Positions 31,991-39,890 of a stretch of DNA of 64,000 bases are shown here, in pieces; the stretch's first letter is position 1, and every line of letters starts with the position of its first letter. The notes beneath the pieces are model-generated. The model was not told the origin of the DNA. It saw only the letters and a program-made list of their open reading frames with translations, and searched no databases. The translations under genes were made by a program, and so were the position numbers. Source of the DNA: UBA1952 sp965246855 (lineage in GTDB: Bacteria > Bacteroidota > Bacteroidia > Chitinophagales > Chitinophagaceae). The stretch is taken from positions 124,001 to 188,000 of the forward strand of contig CBDFFP010000003.1 in the NCBI GenBank assembly GCA_965246855.1. The letters run 5' to 3'.

Positions 31991-33355
31991 ATGAAAAAAC
32001 ATCTCCTCCTCTTGCTATGCAGCCTGCTGGCTGCCTTAAACATTCACGCGCAGACGAGCGTAGGTTACAAAGATGGCTGGCCGAGACCCAACGGACAAGT
32101 CAAGGCGATTGCGGTAAGTGGAAACACTGTTTATATCGGCGGGAATTTTACTAAAGTAGGCGGTCAGACCCGAAACCACCTTGCGGCCTATGATGCAACC
32201 ACCGGCGTTCTTACTTCTTGGAACCCGAATGCAAGTAGCTATGTAGATGCACTTGCGGTGAGCGGCAGCACCGTTTATGTAGGGGGAATCTTTGGTTCTA
32301 TAGGCGGACAGAATAGGAATTACCTTGCGGCATTAGATACTGCTACTGGCAGCGCCACCTCTTGGAACCCGGATGCAGATGACTGGGTAGGCACTCTTGC
32401 GGTGAGCGGCGGAAGGGTTTATGCGGGAGGCAGCTTTACCTTCATAGGCGGGCAAGCTAGGAATTACCTTGCGGCCCTGGATACCGCTACCGGCAGCGCT
32501 ACTTCTTGGAACCCGGCTGCAAATAGTGGCGGTTTTATATCTAAGCTTGTGGTGAGCGGTAGGACGGTGTATACAACAGGCGATTTCAATTCCATAGGCG
32601 GACAGAATAGGAACTACCTTGCGGCTTTAGATACTGCTACTGGCAGCGCCACCTCCTGGGATCCAAATCCAGACGCTGCTGGATCTACGCTTGCGGTGAG
32701 CGGTGGAACGGTGTACATGGGAGGTGGTTTCTCTTTTATAAGCGGGCAAAACAGATACGGTATTGCGGCCTTAGATAGCGCCACCGGTAATGTTACACTC
32801 TGGAACCCAGCTCAAAATGGCGCTATAGACTTACTTGTGGCAAGCGGCAATACCATTTACGTAGGGGGACTTTTTACTTCCATAGGCGGGAAAACCAGAA
32901 ATAATCTTGCGGCCTTGGATGCCGCTACCGGCCTGGCTACTGCTTGGAATCCGAATTCTAATCCTGGTGCAGGTGTAATTGTGGTGAGCGACAGCACAGT
33001 GTACGTGGGAGGATTTTTTACAAGAATGGCAGGGGATACGACTCGTAAATATTTTATGGCCTTGAGGGATTCTACCAATCCGCTTGGCGTCGCTGCTCCA
33101 GTATCGGAAGAAGCATTCTCCCTTTCCGCCTTCCCTAACCCGGCAGACGAAAAAGTGCTGGTGCGCACCAACGGCGTAGTGTCGCAAACCGCTACGGTGC
33201 AGGTGATGACCATTATGGGCGCAGCGGTGAAAGAAGTGGAGATAAAGAACGGACAGACCGAAATAGACCTGATCGGCGTAGCGTCGGGTGTATATCTCCT
33301 TCGCTACAAAGACGCCGAGGGACGCACCGGTATCCTCCGCCTCCTGAAGCAATAG
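31991..33355 (+). CDS. Delta-60-type repeat beta-propeller with T9SS sorting domain
   Basis: This 454-residue secreted protein has a signal peptide (KKHLLLLLCSLLAALNIHAQ). It has seven or eight repeats of about 47 residues, each with VSGxTVYVGGxFxSIGGQ, then RNYLAALDTATGSATSWNP. This is the delta-60/DUF5122-like propeller pattern common in surface proteins. The last 80 residues are a type IX secretion sorting domain (LSAFPNPADEKVLVRTNGV ... GVYLLRYKDAEGRTGILRLL). Its role at the surface is unknown. Near-identical DNA between repeats suggests the copy number can change by recombination. Confidence 0.88.
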   Translation: MKKHLLLLLCSLLAALNIHAQTSVGYKDGWPRPNGQVKAIAVSGNTVYIGGNFTKVGGQTRNHLAAYDATTGVLTSWNPNASSYVDALAVSGSTVYVGGIFGSIGGQNRNYLAALDTATGSATSWNPDADDWVGTLAVSGGRVYAGGSFTFIGGQARNYLAALDTATGSATSWNPAANSGGFISKLVVSGRTVYTTGDFNSIGGQNRNYLAALDTATGSATSWDPNPDAAGSTLAVSGGTVYMGGGFSFISGQNRYGIAALDSATGNVTLWNPAQNGAIDLLVASGNTIYVGGLFTSIGGKTRNNLAALDAATGLATAWNPNSNPGAGVIVVSDSTVYVGGFFTRMAGDTTRKYFMALRDSTNPLGVAAPVSEEAFSLSAFPNPADEKVLVRTNGVVSQTATVQVMTIMGAAVKEVEIKNGQTEIDLIGVASGVYLLRYKDAEGRTGILRLLKQ

Positions 33356-33378
33356 GCGTTTCTCTTTCTCCCCCTGCA

Positions 33379-33417
33379 AAAAGGCCCCGGACGTGTATCG
33401 TCAGGGGCTTTTTTATT
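33379..33417 (+). terminator. Terminator after the propeller gene
   Basis: AAGGCCCC and GGGGCTT form the lower stem with a GAC/GTC inner stem, followed by TTTTTTAT. It lies about 25 bp after the stop. Confidence 0.8.
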
Positions 33418-33489
33418 TCTTACGGCAGGGGCCGACTTTGTAAAGGGGGAGGATTTTTCGGGAGGAAGCGTCTTATTTCTTCTAAAGCC

Positions 33490-33497
33490 TACCTTTA
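33490..33497 (+). promoter_or_regulatory. -7-like element close to start codon
   Basis: TACCTTTA lies 5 bp before the ATG at 33503, the same spacing type as at 18635. Confidence 0.4.
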
Positions 33498-33502
33498 TTC
33501 TC

Positions 33503-34885
33503 ATGCGCTGCCTGCTCATTTTCCTTTCTTTTTTCTGCATCACGGCTACACACGCCCAGCAATCGCAGAACATCCAACTGCTTTGCCACTGGTTCGACAC
33601 CACCGGCATCCGCCCGGCGGGCAGCCAGTATTTCAGCGACGTGTGGGGCTTTACGGCGCAGGGCGTGGACTACGGCGTGATAGGTTCTACGGAAGGCGCG
33701 CATGTTATCCGCGTCAGCGATTGCCGGCAGGTGGCGTTTTATCCGGGCCGCTCCAACGGGCCCACCATCCTGCACCGCGACTACAAAACCTACGGCCATT
33801 ACCTCTACGCTGTTGCCGACGAAGGCCCGGCTACGCTTCAGATTTTTGACCTCCATTTCCTGCCCGATTCCCTTCACCTCGTGTATGAAAGCCCGGTGGA
33901 TTCGCCGCTGCTGGCCCACACGATTTTTATTGACACCGCGAAAGCGCGGCTCTATCTTGCTTCTCCGCTCCAGAACTTTTCGGCCACGCAGGATTTTATG
34001 CGCGTCTATTCCCTCGCCAGTCCCACCCTGCCCGCGCTGACGCACCGCCTCGGCCTGGCCGATGGCATTCCTGACAAAGTGCACACTGTTTTCGCGCGCA
34101 ACGACACGGCGTTTCTGAGTTGCTCCAACCATGGGTTAGTCCTCTCCACCTTCAACGCCGCCAATCAGTTCCTCGTCATTGGCGGGCTGGATAATTATCC
34201 GCAGCAAGGCTTCAACCATTCCAGTTGGATGAACGAAAACAGAACCGGCGTGATGACCGATGAAACCCACGGTCTGAAGATGAAGGTGCTGGACGGAACG
34301 CGCCTGCCGCAAATCCGCATCTCGGCCTATTTCAGTCCGTGCAGCAGCGATACCTGTGTGCCCCACAACTGCTTTATGATTGGGGACAGGGCATTCATCT
34401 CCCACTATTATCAGGGCCTCCAAATCTATTCGCTGGCCAACCGCAACGCGCCCGTACGCACCGGATTTTACGACACTTATTTACAGCCTGCGGGCAACGG
34501 CGGCTTTGCGGGCGCGTGGGGATGCTATCCGTTTCTGGGTGGAAACAAGGTGCTCATCTCCGACATGCAGTCGGGCTTTTACGTGGTAGATGCCTCGGCG
34601 GCGCTGGGCGTGGAAAATGCCGAAATCGCTTCCCCGACAGCGTTGCAAATTGTGCCCAATCCGGCGGGAGATTTTGTAGAAGTGCGGCTGTCGCAGCCGT
34701 TACGCGGAGCCGGAAAAGTGGAAGTGCTGGAAGGCGTTTCGGGAAAGGTGGTGGCCAAAATCCTTTGGCCGGCGGGTACGGAAAGGCTCCGCGTACCTTT
34801 GGCCGCGCAGTGGGCCGCCGGGCTGTACTTCCTCCGGCTTCTCTCTGAAGACCAGGCGGCTACTGCGCGCTTTTTCAAAAACTAG
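33503..34885 (+). CDS. Choice-of-anchor B-like secreted protein with T9SS sorting domain
   Basis: This 460-residue protein has a signal peptide (MRCLLIFLSFFCITATHAQQ). The central propeller-like region matches the choice-of-anchor B family: FSDVWGFTAQGVDYGVIGST, EGAHVIRVSDCRQV, NHSSWMNENRTGVMTDETHG, then VPHNCFMIGDRAFISHYYQG and GLQIYSLANRNAPVRTGFYD. The C-terminal T9SS domain (LQIVPNPAGDFVEVRLSQP ... AAGLYFLRLLSEDQAATARF) would direct outer-membrane secretion. Substrate or partner is unknown. A porin gene follows after 9 bp, so the two are probably co-transcribed. Confidence 0.88.
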   Translation: MRCLLIFLSFFCITATHAQQSQNIQLLCHWFDTTGIRPAGSQYFSDVWGFTAQGVDYGVIGSTEGAHVIRVSDCRQVAFYPGRSNGPTILHRDYKTYGHYLYAVADEGPATLQIFDLHFLPDSLHLVYESPVDSPLLAHTIFIDTAKARLYLASPLQNFSATQDFMRVYSLASPTLPALTHRLGLADGIPDKVHTVFARNDTAFLSCSNHGLVLSTFNAANQFLVIGGLDNYPQQGFNHSSWMNENRTGVMTDETHGLKMKVLDGTRLPQIRISAYFSPCSSDTCVPHNCFMIGDRAFISHYYQGLQIYSLANRNAPVRTGFYDTYLQPAGNGGFAGAWGCYPFLGGNKVLISDMQSGFYVVDASAALGVENAEIASPTALQIVPNPAGDFVEVRLSQPLRGAGKVEVLEGVSGKVVAKILWPAGTERLRVPLAAQWAAGLYFLRLLSEDQAATARFFKN

Positions 34886-34894
34886 GTTTCTGTT

Positions 34895-36880
34895 TTGGCT
34901 TCTTTCCGGCGGATTTTTCTCCCTCTTTTCCTCATGCTTTGCGCCGCAAAATCCTTTGCGCAATCCACTGCGCTGCCGGGCCAGCCAATAGGGGTGGATA
35001 ACGCCCCGCAACGCGATACGAGCCGCAAGAAGATGGCCACTGACTGGGAAAACACCGCCCCGGTGATACGCACAGGCAAAGCCTTTGAAGCCCCGCAAAC
35101 CTTCGCCGATACCAGTCTGTACGACATTCACCGCCCGCAGTTATACGGGCAGTTCTATCGCGATTTGGGAAACCTAGGCAGCGCGGCGCAGCCCATCTTG
35201 TGGCAGCCCACGATGGCGAAAGCACAGCCTTTTCTGGGCTATCCTGTTTTTGATGTGTACCGCTTTGATGGCGACAGCCTGGCGTATTTCAACACCACGC
35301 GGCCCTACTCCATGTTCAGCTACCGGCTCGGCAGCAAGCTGGAGCAATCGGCGGAAATCATGCACACGCAGAACATCCGCCCGCAGTGGAATTTCGCGTT
35401 CCGCTACCGCAAGCTCACCTCGCCGGGCGCGTTTCGCACGCAGCGTACCAACCACGACAACGCTTTGCTAAGCACGCATTTCAAGAGCCTCAACCTGCGC
35501 TACGAAGTGTTTGCAAACGTCGTGTTCAACAGCTTTCAGCAGGACGAAAACGGCGGCATTGTCTCCGCGTCCATGCTCACCGATGATGCCTACACAGACC
35601 GTGCAACCGTCCCGATTCGCATCTCTTCGGCCAACTTCAGCACGCGCCGCTCGCCGGTATTCAACACCCTGCGCGACGGCGGACTGACGTTGCGCCACGC
35701 CTACACTTTCGGGCGGATAGACACGGTTTTCAACGCAGATTCTACGGCTTACGAACTAAAGTTGCAATCCCGTTTCCGACTGCAACACCGCCTGGATATT
35801 GGCGCGGCACGCCACATTTACGACGACCTTCGGCCCGATACTTTCCGTTACACTTCTCTATTCCAGCGAAGCTTTGCAACCACCGATTCTGTTTATAGCA
35901 AGCAGCGCCACTCGTGGACAGACAACCGCTTTCTACTACAAACTTTTATCGGGAAGAAAACGCCGCTTTTGTTGAGCGCAGGCGTGGGCATTCGCACGGA
36001 TGGCTTCACCACCGAAACGCCCGTTTCGCAATCGGGCGAGAACTTGTTAAATACTTATCTCACCGGCACTTTGACGAACGAAGAAAGCGATTCGCCGCGT
36101 GTGTGGCGCTTCACGGCGGAGGGGATTTTATTCGCTGCCGGGCCATCGGCGGGCAACTTGAACGTATCAGGCAGGGTAGGGCGCACGATTGGCCCCGACC
36201 TGCTGTTGCAACTGGATTTCCGCCAGCAAATCGGCGATGCAGGCTATGCTTTCCGGCACTACGAAAATCAGTTTTCCCGTCGCGATTTATCTTTCGCCAA
36301 AGAGACTTTTACCCGCATCGGCGGAACGGTTGTGCTTCCCCGGCGCGCGCTTTCGGTTTCTTTCCACAGCCTGTTTTTGGGCAATTATCTCTACACCGAC
36401 AGCCTGAATCAATCGTTGCAAAACGGCGGTGTTTTTCAGGTGTTGCAGGCAGTGATTCAAAAAGAGTTTCGCTTTCGCAAATGGGTTTGGAACAACGAGA
36501 TTGTGTTGCAACAACGCAACGGCGCGGGGCCGCTGAATCTGCCGCTGTATAGTGGCCGTCACAGTTTTGCGCACCAAACCACGCTGTTTAACGATGCGAT
36601 TGCAACCTATATGGGCGTGGAAGTGCGCTATAACACGCCGTGGCAGGCTGATGGTTATTCGGCGCTCTTGAATCGTTTTTACTACCAGTCGGGAACAACA
36701 CTTTCCACTCCGCCGGAACTCACGGCTTTCGTCAATTTCCGGGTAAAGCGTTTCCGGGCTGCGCTTAGCGCCGACCAGCTTCAGCAACTCTTCATCCAAA
36801 CCAATGTGCAGCGCTATCTCTATTATCCGACGCTTGGCGCAGGCATCCGGTTTCAGGTGAGTTGGGGGCTGTTGAATTAA
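34895..36880 (+). CDS. Putative outer-membrane porin (Porin_10-like)
   Basis: This 661-residue protein has a signal peptide (FRRIFLPLFLMLCAAKSFAQ). The body has many amphipathic beta strands and matches the putative porin pattern of Bacteroidota: QLYGQFYRDLGNLGSAAQPI, YFNTTRPYSMFSYRLGSKLE, NWNF-like strand WNFAFRYRKLTSPGAF, and a barrel end at LGAGIRFQVSWGLLN. The only start that includes the whole signal peptide is TTG at 34895; the first ATG (34934) would leave a stub. It is likely co-transcribed with the preceding T9SS protein gene. Confidence 0.82.
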   Translation: MASFRRIFLPLFLMLCAAKSFAQSTALPGQPIGVDNAPQRDTSRKKMATDWENTAPVIRTGKAFEAPQTFADTSLYDIHRPQLYGQFYRDLGNLGSAAQPILWQPTMAKAQPFLGYPVFDVYRFDGDSLAYFNTTRPYSMFSYRLGSKLEQSAEIMHTQNIRPQWNFAFRYRKLTSPGAFRTQRTNHDNALLSTHFKSLNLRYEVFANVVFNSFQQDENGGIVSASMLTDDAYTDRATVPIRISSANFSTRRSPVFNTLRDGGLTLRHAYTFGRIDTVFNADSTAYELKLQSRFRLQHRLDIGAARHIYDDLRPDTFRYTSLFQRSFATTDSVYSKQRHSWTDNRFLLQTFIGKKTPLLLSAGVGIRTDGFTTETPVSQSGENLLNTYLTGTLTNEESDSPRVWRFTAEGILFAAGPSAGNLNVSGRVGRTIGPDLLLQLDFRQQIGDAGYAFRHYENQFSRRDLSFAKETFTRIGGTVVLPRRALSVSFHSLFLGNYLYTDSLNQSLQNGGVFQVLQAVIQKEFRFRKWVWNNEIVLQQRNGAGPLNLPLYSGRHSFAHQTTLFNDAIATYMGVEVRYNTPWQADGYSALLNRFYYQSGTTLSTPPELTAFVNFRVKRFRAALSADQLQQLFIQTNVQRYLYYPTLGAGIRFQVSWGLLN

Positions 36881-36913
36881 AGGCTTGTGCTGCAAATACT
36901 GCCTCACCATGTT

Positions 36914-37010
36914 GTTATTCCGACGAAGGAAGAATCTCGCTTTTGCTGTTCCCAACTTCTGTGAGATTGCCTTCGGCGAGTGCTTCGCAGTTCCTCTTTC
37001 GTCGGAATGA
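36914..37010. repeat. Palindromic element with TTATTCCGACGAAGGAA ends
   Basis: The left end TTATTCCGACGAAGGAAGAA and the right end TTCCTCTTTCGTCGGAATGA are inverted, with about 60 bp between them that contains a GATTGCCTTCGGCGAGTGCTTC stretch. It lies in the convergent gap between the porin and the DUF6263-like gene. Confidence 0.65.
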
Positions 37011-37033
37011 CCTCTTGATTGGGCTTTCCCAAA

Positions 37034-37070
37034 AACAAAGAAACCGCCTCTTCCGAGACGGTTCCTTTGT
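37034..37070. terminator. Terminator between convergent porin and lipoprotein genes
   Basis: AACAAAGAAACCGCCTC pairs with GAGACGGTTCCTTTGTT (two wobble pairs) around a TTCC loop. It lies 17 bp beyond the stop of the minus-strand lipoprotein gene. Confidence 0.78.
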
Positions 37071-37087
37071 TCGCGAAAGTGCTTTCC

Positions 37088-37990
37088 TTACTTCACTTTC
37101 TCGCCTGTAATCGTGCCAGTGGTTTTAATCTTCATCGGCACTTTCATGCCTTGCATTTCCATGTTGCCGTCAATGTCCTGGTTGATGTCCATTTTCTCCA
37201 TCATGCCAGTGGCAATTTCAATGTCCAGCTTGCCGGTCTGCTTGCCTTTCATGTTGATGGTCATGCCCTGAATAGCGCCTGCGCCACTCGCGCTCTTACC
37301 GGTAATAACCGCATCTACTGACACTTTTGCGGTCTTGTCGGTGGCGCTTTCCAGTTTGTAGGTGTTGTCAATTTGCAGCGAAATCGGCCCCATTGTAGAG
37401 GTCATCGTTTTCTTCCACGTATCGCCTGGCTTCACGGGTTTGTCGGGGTAGATGTTGGTATTCTGGGAGAGCATCTGCTTTACCGATTCATCGGAAAACA
37501 TCTGGCTCAACTGCTGGCGCGTTGCAGCGGCATTGGGGCTGGAAGGATCGCCGGCCACGCTGTTCAGCAGTTCCGAGAAGCCTTGTACTTTCTGGATTTC
37601 GCCGGTTTTGGAAACCGTCATCTGGAAGGATTTACCCACCATGCCGCCCATAATGGCCAGCATCGGGTTGTTGCCTGCGGTGTCTTTGCTGTCGTACTTC
37701 AGGTCTTGCCCGGCGGCGTTGGTTTCCATCTTGATGCGGTCATAAGACACGTCCACCGTGCGGTTGTCGCCTGCTACGTTCATCACTTTGTAAAGCATTC
37801 CGAAGAGCATATTCTGCTTCACGCTCATCGCATTGCCCATCACCGTCTGGTCAATGTTCTGCTTCATTTCTGCCGTGTAGCGAATGGTTTCGCCCTGCGG
37901 AAGTGCGAATTTCAGGTCAACGGCTTTGTCGGAATTGCAGCTTGCAAAAGCTGTTGCTACAAGGGCAAGGCCCAGGATTTGGGTTTTCAT
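37088..37990 (-). CDS. DUF6263-like lipoprotein
   Basis: This 300-residue protein has a lipoprotein signal (MKTQILGLALVATAFASCNS) with lipobox FASC. The mature part begins VDLKFALPQGETIRYTAEMK and continues with IYPDKPVKPGDTWKKTMTS and LQIDNTYKLESATDKTAKVS, a repeated beta-sheet pattern matching DUF6263, a Bacteroidota family of unknown role. It ends with a Met/Lys-rich strand series. It lies 40 bp downstream of pth... on the same strand, pth being upstream. No catalytic residues are recognised. Confidence 0.75.
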   Translation of the reverse strand: MKTQILGLALVATAFASCNSDKAVDLKFALPQGETIRYTAEMKQNIDQTVMGNAMSVKQNMLFGMLYKVMNVAGDNRTVDVSYDRIKMETNAAGQDLKYDSKDTAGNNPMLAIMGGMVGKSFQMTVSKTGEIQKVQGFSELLNSVAGDPSSPNAAATRQQLSQMFSDESVKQMLSQNTNIYPDKPVKPGDTWKKTMTSTMGPISLQIDNTYKLESATDKTAKVSVDAVITGKSASGAGAIQGMTINMKGKQTGKLDIEIATGMMEKMDINQDIDGNMEMQGMKVPMKIKTTGTITGEKVK

Positions 37991-38029
37991 AAAGAAAGGG
38001 TTTTTGAGAAAAAGAAAGAGGTTTGTTTA

Positions 38030-38596
38030 TCAGGAAGTCTTGTTGAACTGCGTTGCCGCCTGCCCGATGCCGAGCGAAAGGAAAGATTCTACCGCATCCA
38101 CGCTTTTCAGAAGTGCGGTTTTTACGTCTTCTATCTCTGATGGCTTCCAGCGGCCCAGCACAAAATCTACTTGCCGGCCTTTTGGAAAATCACTTCCGAT
38201 ACCGAAGCGCAAGCGCGGATATTGTTGGGTTTGAAGGAGCAGTTCAATGTTTTTCAGGCCGTTGTGCCCGGCAGCCGAGCCGCCCGCGCGCAGCCGGAGT
38301 GTGCCCACCGGCAGGGCCAGATCATCCACGAGCGTAAGGGTGTTTTCTATCGGCGTTTTGGTCGCGTCCATCCAGAATTTCATCGCCTTGCCGGAGAGAT
38401 TCATGTAGGTCGTCGGCTTGATGACGGTAACGGTTTTCCCCTTCCATTTCACTTCCGAAACAAAGGCGTGGCGGTCTAATCGGAACGCGCCACCGTGCTT
38501 GATCACAAAAGCGTCGGCGATATCAAACCCGATGTTGTGGCGCGTCGCGTCGTATTCCGGTCCCACATTGCCGAGGCCGATCAGGAGATGTTTCAT
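38030..38596 (-). CDS. pth: Peptidyl-tRNA hydrolase
   Basis: This 188-residue enzyme recycles peptidyl-tRNA released from stalled ribosomes. The N-terminus LLIGLGNVGPEYDATRHNIG contains the catalytic His in RHNIG, followed by KPTTYMNLSGKAMKFW and LVDDLALPVGTLRLRAGGSAAGHNGLKNI. The length is normal for the family. It follows rplY and prs on the same strand, a conserved set in Bacteroidota, though the 286-bp gap to rplY with a terminator suggests separate transcription. Confidence 0.96.
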   Translation of the reverse strand: MKHLLIGLGNVGPEYDATRHNIGFDIADAFVIKHGGAFRLDRHAFVSEVKWKGKTVTVIKPTTYMNLSGKAMKFWMDATKTPIENTLTLVDDLALPVGTLRLRAGGSAAGHNGLKNIELLLQTQQYPRLRFGIGSDFPKGRQVDFVLGRWKPSEIEDVKTALLKSVDAVESFLSLGIGQAATQFNKTS

Positions 38597-38746
38597 GTGT
38601 CATGATTCATGTTTCATGCCTTTATGAAACACGTTTTTCCCTTACTAAGGAAGGAAAATTTTCGGTGCGAAAGTAAGGTAGAAAGAAGGCTCTTAAACGT
38701 GCGACGTTACGAGAGGAAAGCTTGGTAGCCGTCGGATAAAGCAGCC

Positions 38747-38802
38747 TGATTACGATGCCCAACGAGTTGTGCAGGTTGCTTCGCTTCGCTCGCAATGACC
38801 CG
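38747..38802. repeat. REP-like element (GCAACCTGCACAA family), inverted copy
   Basis: Read on the minus strand it begins GGGTCATTGCGAGCGAAGCG, continues AAGCAACCTGCACAACTCG and ends near TTGGGCATCGTAATCAG. The opposite-orientation copy is at 39761-39820, so the two flank rplY as inverted repeats about 1 kb apart. This lies in the 286-bp gap between pth and rplY. Confidence 0.7.
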
Positions 38803-38829
38803 CATTTTACAGACGAATCGCTAAAAAAC

Positions 38830-38865
38830 AAAAAACGGGCGACTTCACCGAGCCGCCCGTTTGGG
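38830..38865 (-). terminator. Terminator after rplY
   Basis: AAACGGGCG and CGCCCGTTT form the stem, with a run of T on the minus strand (TTTTTTGTTTTTTAG). It lies 18 bp past the rplY stop. Confidence 0.85.
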
Positions 38866-38882
38866 TAATAAAGAGAAGGCAA

Positions 38883-39479
38883 TTATTTCTTCGCGCCTTT
38901 GGTTTCTTTTGCAGCGTCGCTCTCCGCCTGGCGCAGGGCACGGGTCATCACAACGGACGCAATCGGCTGACGGCCCGGGAACATCACTTCCATGTTCTCG
39001 GCCTTCACATCTTCCACGCGCAGGTTGGCGTTCAGTTGCAGGTTCGTGATGTCCACTTCAATAGCTTCCACCAGATATTTCGGCAGCGTGCGCACCTTGA
39101 TGCTTTTCATTTTCAGTTCCAGACGACCGCCTTCCTTAACGCCTTCCGACTGACCCACGTATTTAATGGGCAGATTGGCGATTACTTTTTTGTCTTCCAC
39201 CAGCTCCAGAAAGTCGATGTGGTTCAGCTTGTCGGTTACCACGTCAAACTGCAAATCCTTCATGATGCAGCGGTAGGTTTTGCCGTCCACGGTTACTTCT
39301 GCCAGTTGGAAATCCGGCGTGTACACCAGTGCTTTCAGGTTTTTGGCCGTGGTGTTGAAGTGGATGGTTTCGGCGCCGCCGTAGATAACGCCGGGAACGA
39401 GGTCTTCGCTGCGGTGGATGCGGGCTGCGGCCTTACCAAAGGTCTCGCGCTTGGTTCCTTCAATAGAAACGGTCTTCAT
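38883..39479 (-). CDS. rplY: 50S ribosomal protein L25 (Ctc-type)
   Basis: This 198-residue protein is a long-form L25 (TL5/Ctc), which binds 5S rRNA in the large subunit. The N-terminal 5S-binding domain has SIEGTKRETFGKAAARIHRS and LVPGVIYGGAETIHF. The C-terminal beta domain has DFLELVEDKKVIANLPIKYV and VEAIEVDITNLQLNANLRVE. An Ala/Lys-rich tail closes it. It lies between prs and pth on the minus strand with its own promoter element at 39631. Confidence 0.95.
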   Translation of the reverse strand: MKTVSIEGTKRETFGKAAARIHRSEDLVPGVIYGGAETIHFNTTAKNLKALVYTPDFQLAEVTVDGKTYRCIMKDLQFDVVTDKLNHIDFLELVEDKKVIANLPIKYVGQSEGVKEGGRLELKMKSIKVRTLPKYLVEAIEVDITNLQLNANLRVEDVKAENMEVMFPGRQPIASVVMTRALRQAESDAAKETKGAKK

Positions 39480-39630
39480 GGGAAAAATGTGTATGGCCCT
39501 TTCCGCAGTCAGCGGTGTCCTTCAAACGGCAAAGACGGAAACGGTGGGTTGGAGTTTTTTTAGAAAAAGAAGGTGCGAAAAAGGTTTTCGGAAGGTTTTG
39601 TTGGAGAGACAGTTTTCCGGTTACGGGGCC

Positions 39631-39639
39631 GCAAAAGTA
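39631..39639 (-). promoter_or_regulatory. -7 promoter element for rplY
   Basis: On the minus strand this reads TACTTTTGC, a full TAnnTTTGC match, about 150 bp upstream of the rplY ATG. The 408-bp gap 39480-39887 also contains two repeat elements; nothing else is visible. Confidence 0.5.
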
Positions 39640-39760
39640 AGGAGAAATCTTTATCGGCGGGAAAATCTGGGCGCTGCCTTCGGCCCGGGCTTTCGGCTCT
39701 GCTTCGCGCCGCCTCTATCCCTAGCGCGGTGTTGTTCGCTCCTTGCTTCTGAAACAACGT

Positions 39761-39820
39761 GGGTCATTGCGAGGAGGGACGACGAAGCAACCTGCACAAT
39801 TCGTTGGGCGTCGCGATTAG
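39761..39820. repeat. REP-like element (GCAACCTGCACAA family), direct copy
   Basis: GGGTCATTGCGAGGAGGGAC, then GACGAAGCAACCTGCACAAT and TCGTTGGGCGTCGCGATTAG, is the counterpart of 38747-38802. GTCATTGCGAGG-type elements occur widely as small dispersed repeats in bacteria. This copy is upstream of rplY. Confidence 0.7.
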
Positions 39821-39850
39821 AACACGAACGAGGCAAAACTGGTTAAATAC

Positions 39851-39890
39851 TGTCACCCCTCTCCTTCGGAAAGGGGCCGGGGAGGGGCTA
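39851..39890. repeat. G/C-rich palindromic element abutting the prs stop codon
   Basis: CACCCCTCTCCTTCGGAAAG then GGGCCGGGGAGGGGC matches the element at 17818-17855. On the minus strand the prs stop codon TAG is immediately followed by CCCCTCCCC, so the element starts exactly at the stop. Confidence 0.65.
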
